DNA from: an uncultured Microbacteriaceae bacterium
GTDB taxonomy: Bacteria; Actinomycetota; Actinomycetes; Actinomycetales; Microbacteriaceae
Assembly: GCA_937896185.1 (NCBI GenBank)
Contig: CALBMG010000060.1
Coordinates: forward strand, 1-6,530
Direction of reading: 5' to 3'
Length of the DNA: 6,530 bases
This document shows positions 1-5,815 of this stretch, piece after piece. Under the pieces are notes generated by a model. That model searched no databases and had not been told where the DNA came from. It was given only the letters and a program-made list of their open reading frames with translations. Position numbers and translations under genes: made by a program. How positions within the stretch are numbered: position 1 is the stretch's first letter; every line of letters begins with the position of its first letter.

Positions 1-317
1 GTCAGGTTGCCGTTGTGGACGAGGATGATGCCATAGGGGGCGTTCACATAGAACGGCTGCGCTTCTTCCTCGTTCGATGCGGTGCCGCGGGTGGCGTAAC
101 GCACATGGCCCAAACCCATGGTGCCCAAAAGGCCACGCATGTCGCGGGTGCGGAATGCTTCGCGAACTTGACCTTTGGCTTTGCGCTGGTGGATTACCCG
201 GCCCTCGCAGGTGGCGATACCGGTGGAATCCTGACCGCGGTGCTGTAACAGTGCCAGTGCATCGTAAACCTGCTGGTTTGCTGCTGTCGTCGAGACCAAA
301 CCCACAATGCCGCACAT
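1..317 (-). CDS. purF: Amidophosphoribosyltransferase, N-terminal part (cut by window edge)
   Basis: PurF transfers the glutamine amide nitrogen to PRPP to make phosphoribosylamine, the committed first step of purine synthesis, in the cytoplasm. About 105 residues are visible, covering the start of the class II (Ntn) glutamine amidotransferase domain. The protein begins MCGIVGLVS, so removal of Met exposes the catalytic Cys. It continues with LLQHRGQDSTGIAT, GLGHVRYATRG, EEEAQPFYVNAPYG and HNGNLT, which are the glutamine-binding Arg, His and Asn-Gly elements. The start directly before Cys means there is no propeptide, unlike the B. subtilis-type enzyme. The ATG at 317 is chosen because Cys must follow it and no other in-frame start lies close upstream. 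An AAGGAG ribosome site lies 11 bases away, slightly far. The gene is divergent from purM, and its C-terminal PRPP-binding half lies outside the window. The identification is secure. Confidence 0.96.
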   Translation of the reverse strand, partial: MCGIVGLVSTTAANQQVYDALALLQHRGQDSTGIATCEGRVIHQRKAKGQVREAFRTRDMRGLLGTMGLGHVRYATRGTASNEEEAQPFYVNAPYGIILVHNGNL

Positions 318-328
318 GTCGCAGGCTT

Positions 329-334
329 CTCCTT
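329..334 (-). promoter_or_regulatory. Ribosome binding site of purF
   Basis: On the minus strand this reads AAGGAG, a near-consensus Shine-Dalgarno sequence, 11 bases before the purF ATG. The gap is longer than usual, but the catalytic Cys2 fixes the start, so this is the likely site. Confidence 0.6.
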
Positions 335-341
335 CGCGGTA

Positions 342-359
342 AACGCCACGATTGGCGTT
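342..359 (-). repeat. Perfect hairpin in the purF leader
   Basis: AACGCCA (342-348) and TGGCGTT (353-359) are perfect 7-base inverted arms around a 4-base loop. The element lies between the two divergent pur genes, just upstream of the purF ribosome site. It could be an operator or an RNA hairpin in the purF leader. No run of T follows it on either strand, so a terminator is unlikely. The regulator is unknown. Confidence 0.5.
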
Positions 360-405
360 CCTCTAGTCTTTCACACTTCTGCGATTTGCGCGGATGAGCA
401 TTCGC

Positions 406-411
406 TAAACT
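406..411 (+). promoter_or_regulatory. -10 box of a probable leaderless purM promoter
   Basis: TAAACT matches the TANNNT -10 pattern and ends six bases before the GTG of purM. Transcription would therefore begin at or next to the start codon. This spacing is the usual mark of leaderless genes in Actinobacteria. No good Shine-Dalgarno sequence precedes the GTG (only GAGCGG, directly adjacent), and no clear -35 box is seen. Confidence 0.6.
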
Positions 412-417
412 GAGCGG

Positions 418-1518
418 GTGACGGCGAAAAATTCTTATGCACAAGCTGGTGTCGATACCGAGGCGGGCGATGTTGCCGTCGAGCTGATGAAAGCATCGGT
501 AAAGGCCACGCACGGCCCCGAAGTTTTGGGCGGCGTCGGTGGTTTCGCCGGCATGTTCGACGCATCCGCGCTAAAGGAATACCGCAAGCCTCTGCTGGCC
601 ACATCGACCGACGGTGTCGGCACAAAGGTTGCGATCGCCCAGGCGCTGGACATTCACCACACCATCGGCCAAGACCTCGTCGCAATGGTCGTCGACGACA
701 TCGTGGTCGTGGGCGCTAAGCCCCTGTTCATGACCGACTACATTGCCTGCGGCAAGCTCGTGCCCGAACGCATCGCATCCATCGTCGACGGAATTGCCCG
801 CGCATGCGCCGAAACTGGCACGGCGTTGGTCGGCGGCGAAACAGCCGAACACCCCGGCCTTCTGGGCGCTGACGACTACGACGTCGCAGGTGCCGCAGTC
901 GGTGTCGTCGAAGCCGACGAAATGTTGGGCGCACACCGTGTGCAACACGGCGACGTCGTTATCGCGATGGCATCGAGCGGCCTGCACTCGAACGGTTTCT
1001 CACTGGTCCGCCACATCATTGCCGGACGAGGCGTCGCCTATGACTCCACCGTCGCCGAATTCGATCGCGTCCTGGGTGAAGAACTGCTCGAACCCACAAG
1101 GCTCTACACCGCACCGATCCTGGACACCCTCGCCGCCCACCCGGGTGCGATTCACTCACTGTCGCACGTGACCGGTGGCGGAATTGCCGCAAACCTTGCC
1201 CGTGTCCTGCCCGATGGCGTCTGGGTTGATGTCGACCGTTCCACCTGGTTGCCGCCACAAGTTTTCCGGGTGCTGATGGACTGGGCGGGCGACAGCCTCG
1301 AGTCCACCGAAGAAACCTGGAACCTGGGAATTGGCATGTTCGCTGTTGTCGCCCAAGAATCCGCCAGCACCCTGACCCGTGAGTGGACCGCTGCGGGAAT
1401 TGACTCGTGGGTTGTGGGCACTATCTCGGACACGCCCCGTGATCTGGCCGGTTTTGTTCGCGGCGCCAAGGGCGTCGATGGCGGGGCAGTGCGTCTCGTC
1501 GGTTCCTACGCCCACTAA
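418..1518 (+). CDS. purM: Phosphoribosylformylglycinamidine cyclo-ligase (AIR synthetase)
   Basis: PurM uses ATP to close the ring of FGAM, giving aminoimidazole ribonucleotide, the fifth step of purine synthesis; it is a cytoplasmic dimer. The 366 residues compare with about 345-365 for the family. Motifs in order: YAQAGVD (7-13), the Asp-containing TDGVGTK loop (64-70), GGETAEHPG (139-147), DYDVAGAAVG (153-162), SSGLHSNGFSLVR (186-198), then VTGGG and WNLGIGM in the C-terminal half. The HPG in the third motif, where E. coli has MPG, is the form I know from Actinobacteria. The GTG start is chosen because it sits six bases after a TAAACT box and gives the usual N-terminus. The gene is divergent from purF rather than co-transcribed with it, and ends at a strong hairpin. 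The identification is secure. Confidence 0.97.
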   Translation: MTAKNSYAQAGVDTEAGDVAVELMKASVKATHGPEVLGGVGGFAGMFDASALKEYRKPLLATSTDGVGTKVAIAQALDIHHTIGQDLVAMVVDDIVVVGAKPLFMTDYIACGKLVPERIASIVDGIARACAETGTALVGGETAEHPGLLGADDYDVAGAAVGVVEADEMLGAHRVQHGDVVIAMASSGLHSNGFSLVRHIIAGRGVAYDSTVAEFDRVLGEELLEPTRLYTAPILDTLAAHPGAIHSLSHVTGGGIAANLARVLPDGVWVDVDRSTWLPPQVFRVLMDWAGDSLESTEETWNLGIGMFAVVAQESASTLTREWTAAGIDSWVVGTISDTPRDLAGFVRGAKGVDGGAVRLVGSYAH

Positions 1519-1525
1519 ACGACAA

Positions 1526-1557
1526 ACGAATAGCCACGGTTTCCCGTGGCTATTCGT
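1526..1557. terminator. Hairpin terminator between convergent purM and the DUF3073 gene
   Basis: Arms 1526-1539 (ACGAATAGCCACGG) and 1544-1557 form a perfect 14-base stem with a TTTC loop. The hairpin begins eight bases after the purM stop and lies 13 bases beyond the stop of the opposing gene. No T-run follows on the plus strand. On the minus strand it is followed by TTTGTCGTTT, so intrinsic termination looks better for the DUF3073 transcript. It probably serves both genes. Confidence 0.8.
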
Positions 1558-1569
1558 GGACACTGTCGA

Positions 1570-1758
1570 CTATTTGTCGTCGTCCTCGTCCTCGTCGTCA
1601 TCCGTTTCGAGGTATTCCGACCATTTTTCGAGGTCCTCTTCGAGGCGAGGGTTACCTCCGAGCTCGCGCTCAAGGCTGCCCAGGTCAGTGTCGGGGCTGA
1701 AGTATTTCAGCTCGCGCGCAACCTTTGTGTGCTTGGCTTTCTGCCGTCCACGTCCCAT
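1570..1758 (-). CDS. DUF3073 family small actinobacterial protein
   Basis: This is a 62-residue protein of unknown function. The family (DUF3073) is known from Actinobacteria, commonly beside purM, as here. It has a basic N-terminus, MGRGRQKAKHTKVARELKYF (1-20), then SPDTDLGSLERELGG, a predicted helix with EEDLEKWSEYL (40-50), and a strongly acidic tail of Asp and Glu ending in Lys. No signal peptide or membrane segment is seen, so it is probably cytoplasmic. An upstream in-frame ATG would add five residues (MRGSF). The start at 1758 is preferred because AGGGGG lies six bases before it and the family begins MGRGRQK. The charge pattern could suit nucleic-acid or ribosome contact, but that is speculation. 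It is convergent with purM and lies downstream of the fluC pair on the same strand. Confidence 0.92.
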   Translation of the reverse strand: MGRGRQKAKHTKVARELKYFSPDTDLGSLERELGGNPRLEEDLEKWSEYLETDDDEDEDDDK

Positions 1759-1764
1759 GAAGGA

Positions 1765-1770
1765 CCCCCT
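1765..1770 (-). promoter_or_regulatory. Ribosome binding site choosing the DUF3073 start
   Basis: The minus strand reads AGGGGG, six bases before the ATG at 1758. An alternative ATG upstream lies too close to or within this site, so the site decides for the shorter protein. Confidence 0.7.
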
Positions 1771-1791
1771 CAATCGGCTGTGATGGTGTCA

Positions 1792-1807
1792 TGTTCACCT
1801 GTGAACA
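1792..1807. promoter_or_regulatory. Perfect inverted repeat upstream of the DUF3073 gene, possible operator
   Basis: TGTTCAC and GTGAACA are perfect 7-base arms with a 2-base centre, about 34 bases before the DUF3073 start and 33 bases past the fluC stop. The form suits a dimeric repressor of the TetR, GntR or LacI kind. It is not the actinobacterial SOS box, which has GAAC first and GTTC second. The bound protein is unknown. Confidence 0.5.
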
Positions 1808-1840
1808 GATCCACAGCGTACGAATCAGAGGTTCAGTTTA

Positions 1841-2221
1841 TCACGCACCGATGGCCAGCATGACGGCATATGCACCGAGCAGTGCACAGACCGTGCCGCC
1901 TCCGACGTGCACCACCAGCAGGATTGCGGCCCGACCCCATTTCCGGGCCCGCGCATCTCGGACACACGCGACCATGAGTGTCGAAAAAGTTGTGAGGCCG
2001 CCCGTGAACGCGACGAGCCCCGCGACGACAACGGAAGGCAGGCCAGGGGACACTGCGTAGAAAACCCCGAGGGCGAAACTGCCGGCCAAGTTCACTGATA
2101 ACAGTGCTGCAGCGGCACGGGATTCGCCCCATGCACGGAATGTCCCCCACCGAGTCAGTGCACCGGTAGCACCCCCCAGTGCAATCGAGGGAGCGAGCAA
2201 CCAGAATTCGACAAAATTCAC
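1841..2221 (-). CDS. crcB: Fluoride channel FluC/CrcB, second subunit of the pair
   Basis: FluC proteins are small, four-helix membrane proteins that pair in opposite orientations and let fluoride leave the cytoplasm. This one has 126 residues and hydrophobic helices near 7-24, 36-58, 65-86 and 98-122. It shows GGATGALTRW (16-25), the pore Asn in NLAGSFALG (44-52), and GGLTTFSTLM (74-83), which holds one pore Phe (79) but Leu (82) where the second Phe of TTFSTF normally lies. The start is GTG, sharing GTGA with the stop of the upstream fluC, which implies translational coupling. It is the distal gene of a two-gene unit and probably forms a heterodimer with the first subunit. Confidence 0.93.
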   Translation of the reverse strand: MNFVEFWLLAPSIALGGATGALTRWGTFRAWGESRAAAALLSVNLAGSFALGVFYAVSPGLPSVVVAGLVAFTGGLTTFSTLMVACVRDARARKWGRAAILLVVHVGGGTVCALLGAYAVMLAIGA

Positions 2222-2613
2222 GAGGCGTGCCTCGAATCGCGAACCGCTTCACCGGCACGGGCTCCCGCCCATGCGACAACGACTCCACCAGCGATGCTGC
2301 CCGCCACGTACACCCACAGTTCGGAAGCGAAATCCGAGGGGGTGAAGGCGATGAAACCGCTGAGTGCGGAGAGTGTGGTGAAGGTGCCCAAGAATCCCGT
2401 GGTCAGTCCCTGTCTGAACCATTCCGGAGTTGTCGGGCCCAGAGTGGCTGTGGCGAATCCGAGTGCGCCCGCGCCGGCAATATTGGCGACGATGACGCCG
2501 TCAATACCGGGAAGCGCGAGGGACATCATCATCACGTTCAACGCTTCGCGACCCAACGCCCCCAACACGGCACCCACTGCGATGGCGGCGCCGACTCGGA
2601 CGTTGTGATTCAT
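2218..2613 (-). CDS. crcB: Fluoride channel FluC/CrcB, first subunit of the pair
   Basis: This 131-residue FluC paralogue has four hydrophobic helices (about 8-30, 38-58, 68-90, 99-121). Family marks are GAVLGALGREALN (14-26), the Asn-44 of NIAGAGALG, and GTFTTLSAL (76-84). The last motif keeps the TT pair that coordinates the central sodium in known channels, but has Leu at both positions of the TTFSTF phenylalanines. It may therefore not work as a homodimer and may need the downstream subunit. It is the first gene of the pair, ending in a 4-base overlap with the next. A TACAGT box six bases before the ATG suggests a leaderless transcript. No fluoride riboswitch is recognisable upstream. The tail EAVRDSRHAS is hydrophilic. 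Confidence 0.92.
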   Translation of the reverse strand: MNHNVRVGAAIAVGAVLGALGREALNVMMMSLALPGIDGVIVANIAGAGALGFATATLGPTTPEWFRQGLTTGFLGTFTTLSALSGFIAFTPSDFASELWVYVAGSIAGGVVVAWAGARAGEAVRDSRHAS

Positions 2614-2619
2614 GTTTCC

Positions 2620-2625
2620 ACTGTA
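2620..2625 (-). promoter_or_regulatory. -10 box of a probable leaderless fluC promoter
   Basis: On the minus strand TACAGT ends six bases before the ATG at 2613, the same geometry as at purM. Only a weak GGA lies in between, so a leaderless message is likely. No clear -35 box is seen. Confidence 0.5.
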
Positions 2626-2653
2626 CGGCGCGTTCCCTGTGTGCCGTCGTCAC

Positions 2654-2667
2654 TGTCGTCGACGACA
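2654..2667. repeat. 14-base perfect palindrome between divergent fluC and TipAS-like genes
   Basis: TGTCGTCGACGACA is a perfect palindrome with no spacer in the 130-base gap between the two start codons. It lies about 30 bases upstream of the fluC -10 box and 77 bases before the other gene's start. It could be an operator for one or both genes, but GTCGTC runs are common in this DNA, so chance is possible. Confidence 0.35.
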
Positions 2668-2733
2668 CCCGCTTTCGCGGCGAATGCGGGGCTGTGGCGC
2701 TGGTGGCACAATACAGATATATCGAACCGTCAC

Positions 2734-2739
2734 AGGGGG
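2734..2739 (+). promoter_or_regulatory. Ribosome binding site of the TipAS-like gene
   Basis: AGGGGG lies four bases before the ATG at 2744 and decides for this start over in-frame ATGs upstream at 2612 and 2684. The region before it translates into Arg- and Cys-rich sequence unlike protein. A TACAGA at 2712-2717 may be the -10 box. Confidence 0.65.
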
Positions 2740-2743
2740 CAGC

Positions 2744-3130
2744 ATGTCAGCAGAAACCGCACAACAGCATCACCACGATCATTCCGCCGAGGTCATCGAG
2801 CGGTGGGGTCAGAAGGCGTATGACATTGCGAATTCGTGGTGGTCTGGTTTGGATGCTTCCGCCCGCAATGATTTTCTGCGCGAGAGCAGCGATTTGTCGG
2901 CTGCGTGGATTCAGGCGGCTGCAACTGTGGCTGTCGACAGCGACGAGGCGCGCGCCTTGGTGTTGCGCCACTCGCAGTGGATCACCCGCGCGTGGGGTGG
3001 CGTGGAACCGACCCGCGAACAGTTGGTGGGTTTGGGCGACATGTATGTGGCGGACGAGCGGTTTGCGGCGAACTATGGCGGTGACGAGGGCGCGCGGTTT
3101 GTGCGTGATGCCCTGGCGTTGCACGCCTGA
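2744..3130 (+). CDS. Stand-alone TipAS-like antibiotic-binding domain protein
   Basis: This 128-residue, probably cytoplasmic and all-helical protein resembles the C-terminal TipAS domain of MerR-type regulators such as Streptomyces TipA. That domain binds antibiotics. Matches to the fold are EVIERWGQKAYDIAN (16-30), the region around WI.RAW (79-84), and LVGLGDMYVADERFAANYGG (94-113), which is the most typical signature. The MerR helix-turn-helix is absent and there is no room for it before the ribosome site. TipA itself has an analogous short form without DNA binding made from an internal start, and AlbA-type proteins of this fold sequester drugs. No Cys is present, so covalent thiopeptide capture as in TipA is not expected. 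The N-terminus has HHHDH (9-13), a possible metal-binding patch. It lies between a fluoride exporter and an RND efflux gene; a role in drug binding is inferred. Confidence 0.82.
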   Translation: MSAETAQQHHHDHSAEVIERWGQKAYDIANSWWSGLDASARNDFLRESSDLSAAWIQAAATVAVDSDEARALVLRHSQWITRAWGGVEPTREQLVGLGDMYVADERFAANYGGDEGARFVRDALALHA

Positions 3131-3165
3131 CGGTCGAAGCCTGAGCTCGCGCGGAATCGACCGCA

Positions 3166-3205
3166 TTGTGACACTTAGTGTCTTCTTAGATTCCCGTAGT
3201 ACTCT
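3166..3205 (+). promoter_or_regulatory. Probable promoter and operator of the RND transporter gene
   Basis: The region holds a TTGTGA at 3166-3171 and -10-like boxes TAGATT (3187-3192) and TACTCT (3200-3205). A palindrome, GACACTTAGTGTC (3170-3182), lies across the probable -35 area, as expected for a repressor of the TetR kind that blocks RNA polymerase until a drug binds. No regulator gene is next to it in the window. The exact promoter elements are uncertain. Confidence 0.5.
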
Positions 3206-3216
3206 GGGAGGTCGAT

Positions 3217-3223
3217 AGAAAGG
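3217..3223 (+). promoter_or_regulatory. Ribosome binding site of the RND gene
   Basis: AGAAAGG lies six bases before the ATG at 3230, supporting this start. The protein from here begins with the short amphipathic stretch and first membrane helix usual for RND pumps. Confidence 0.65.
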
Positions 3224-3229
3224 CCGGTC

Positions 3230-5785
3230 ATGCACCTGCTCTCACGTTTCTCGCTTCGTAACCGCGCACTGATTGCTCTGGTCACCATCGTCGTCGCCAT
3301 TTTTGGTGGAATCTCGATGACCCTGCTCAAACAAGAACTGATCCCCTCGGTATCGTTCCCGCAGCTGGTCGTCGTCACCAACTATCCCGGCGCCTCGCCC
3401 ATCGTCGTCGAAAACGAGGTGTCGACCCCCATCGAAACGGCAATCCAATCCGTGCCCGGGCTGGAAACCACCACCTCGACCTCGCAGACCGGAGTATCCC
3501 AGGTCAGCGCATCATTCACCTACGGCACCAACCTGGAAACAGCGGAACAAAAAGTTCAGGTCGCCATCAACCGCATCGTGAACGCACTGCCCGCCGACGT
3601 GCAACCCCAGATCATCGCCGGCTCGTTCGGGGATATCCCCGTGATGCAGATCGCCGTCACCAGCGAACAAACCCAGGACAAACTCAAGGCCGCACTCGAC
3701 ACCATCGCCTCGAAAGAGTTGAACGATATCGACGGTGTACGCGAAGTCACCATTATCGGAGCGACCGGCCAACACATCGAAATCATCCCCAACGCCTCGA
3801 AGCTCGAGGACCTGGGTCTGACAAACCAGAACATCAGCGATGCACTTCGCGCCAGCGGAATCCGCATGGGCGCGGGCACCGTTACCGATGACGGCGCAGA
3901 ACGCAGCGTAGTCGCCGGCGTGCCGCTGGAATCCGTCGATGAAATTCGCGAGGTCCCGCTCACCATCCCCGGAACCGCCAACCCGATGACGGGCACCGTG
4001 GACGTGACCACCGTCGGCGAGGTCGCAAAGGTTGTCATCGCCAGCGACGCCGTCACCAGTGTTTCGCGCGTCAACGGCAAACCGGCCCTGACCATGGCCA
4101 TCACGAAAACCGCAGACGCAAACACCGTCGATGTCGCACGCGATATTCGCGCCGCTCTGCCCGCCATCAGCGAGTTGCTGGGAACTGACACCGAACTGAC
4201 CATCGTGTTCGACCAGGCACCATTCATCGAAAGCTCGATCGAATCCCTGACCACCGAAGGCATGTTGGGGCTCGCATTCGCGATCCTCATCATCCTGGTG
4301 TTTCTGTGGTCGGTGCGGTCCACACTGGTCACCGCAATCTCGATCCCCGCCTCGGTGCTGTTGACCTTTATCGGAATGTGGGCGAGCGATTACACCCTCA
4401 ACATCCTCACCATCGGCGCTGTCACGATTTCGATCGGACGAGTCGTCGATGACTCGATCGTGGTCGTCGAAAACATCAAACGACACCTCGCGTTGGGCGA
4501 AGAACGCACCGCCGCAATCCTCACCGGTGTTCGCGAAGTTGCGACCGCCGTGACCGCATCGACCGTCACCACGGTTGCCGTGTTCCTGCCGCTGGCCTTC
4601 GTCGCCGGCATCACCGGCGAACTGTTCAAGCCCTTTGCGCTCACCGTGACCATCGCATTGTTGGCATCCTTGTTCGTATCGCTGACCATCGTGCCCGTGC
4701 TGTCGTACTGGTTCCTGCCCGCAAACAACAAGAGCATCGACACTGAAACCGGCGAAGAAAAACTGGGCCGCCTGCAGCGCGGTTACCGCCCCGTCGTCGG
4801 ATGGACCATCAAGCACCCGCTGGCCACCGTCATGATCGCGATCCTGACACTGGGCGGCACCGTCGCACTGGTGCCCTCAATGAAGACCAACTTTGTGGGC
4901 AGCAGCGGACAAAACACGCTGGCAATTCGCCACTCGACCCCCGCAGGGCTGACCCTGGCAGAACGCGTCGAGGCCGCACAGACCGTCGAAGACGAACTTC
5001 TGGCGATGGACGGTGTCGACATCGTGCAGACATCGGTCGGAAGCGGGAACAGCTTCAGTGCACTGTTCGGTTCGTCGTCCGACATCACCTATTCGGTGAC
5101 TCTGGACGAAACGGTGGATGTGGACGAAACGCAGGCCGCCATCACCGCCGAACTTGACAGCCTCAGCGACATCGGCACCCTCACCGTCGCATCGGGCGGT
5201 GGCGGATTCGGATCCACCACCATCGACATCACCGTGAAGGCGCCCAGCGAAAAGACCCTCAACACCGTGACCACAGAAATTCAGGCAGCAATCACGGACT
5301 CCGGTGCAGCGCAGGAAATCGCCTCCTCGCTGTCCGAAACCCAGGACTACATTGCCATCGCAGTGAAGCGTGAAACGGCTGCGGAATTCGGACTGAGCGA
5401 AGCCGCCGTATCGTCGACGATCGCCGGGGTCCTGGCACCCAACTCGATCGCCAAGGTCATCATCGACGACGTCACCATGCAGGTGTTTGTCGAAACCCAG
5501 AACGCACCCGAAACACTGGCAGAACTGAAGAACTACGAACTGGTCACCCCGCTGGGCCAGACAGTCACAGTGTCCGACATCGCAACCGTCAGCACAAAGA
5601 CCACGGCCGCGAAGCGCACCACCGAACGAGGTGTGCTGTCGTCGACTCTGGAAATCACCCCCGCGAGTGACAACCTGACCGAAGCAACCACCGACGTCAC
5701 CGCAGCCCTCGACTCGGTCACCCTTCCCTCGGGAACCACGGCCACCGTCGCCGGTGTCGCCAAGGACCAGGCCGAGTCGGCCAAC
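3230..5785 (+). CDS. RND (AcrB/HAE1-like) efflux transporter, lacking its C-terminal fifth
   Basis: RND pumps export drugs or lipids using the proton gradient. About 852 residues are visible. TM1 lies near 13-31, followed by a first porter domain with FPQLVVVTNYPGASP and VSTPIETAIQSVPG, as in AcrB. TM2-TM6 fall between about 345 and 495. TM4 contains GRVVDDSIVVVENIKRH, whose Asp pair falls at residues 407 and 408, the same numbers as the proton-relay Asp pair of AcrB. TM7 is near 530-550, followed by a second porter domain to about 850 with a Gly-rich SGGGGFG loop. Family length is about 1,020-1,050; here the frame leaves RND sequence just before TM8, so TM8-TM12 and the relay Lys of TM10 are missing. 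The frame runs on without a stop into the M48 sequence. The product as drawn could not pump. In a high-GC Gram-positive the pump would act without an outer-membrane partner. Confidence 0.88.
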
Positions 5786-5815
5786 CAGGCCCCCTGGGAA
5801 TCGCTTTTAACCAAC
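5778..5815 (+). other. Junction between RND and M48 sequence
   Basis: Within this stretch the translation passes from GVAKDQAES, typical of the end of an RND porter domain, to WESLLTNRFARPP, typical of the front of an M48 peptidase, with no frame change. Val codons are mostly GTC before it and mostly GTG after it. His is CAC throughout the RND part but often CAT afterwards. No IS end, direct repeat or att-like sequence was seen here. It is most simply an assembly join. Confidence 0.7.

Noticed and set aside
823..870. GGETAEHPG in PurM, with His in place of the E. coli Met
   Set aside because: I know this form from actinobacterial PurM proteins, so it is a lineage mark and not an unusual active-site change.
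571..987. Minus-strand frames opposite purM
   Set aside because: They are shadows of the PurM reading frame with no motifs and no ribosome site.
1570..1620. Repeated GTCGTCCTCGTC-like sequence
   Set aside because: It is the coding sequence of the acidic Asp/Glu tail of the DUF3073 protein, not an independent repeat element.
1792..1807. SOS (LexA) box
   Set aside because: The actinobacterial SOS box has GAAC-N4-GTTC; here the half-sites are in the opposite order with a different spacing.
2614..2743. Fluoride riboswitch upstream of the fluC pair
   Set aside because: I looked for the conserved GGNGATGG-type start and pseudoknot on the minus strand and could not find them. The leaderless-type promoter also leaves no room for a leader RNA.
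2179..2823. Plus-strand frame of 214 codons across the fluC genes
   Set aside because: It is antisense to two clear FluC genes with helices and family motifs, and its own translation is low-complexity Arg, Gly and His.
3512..4816. Long minus-strand open frames (434 and 258 codons) opposite the RND gene
   Set aside because: They lie wholly within the well-supported RND coding region. Their composition (strings of Asp, Gly, His and Gln, or Ser and Thr) is what the antisense of GC-rich coding DNA gives, and no domain is recognisable.
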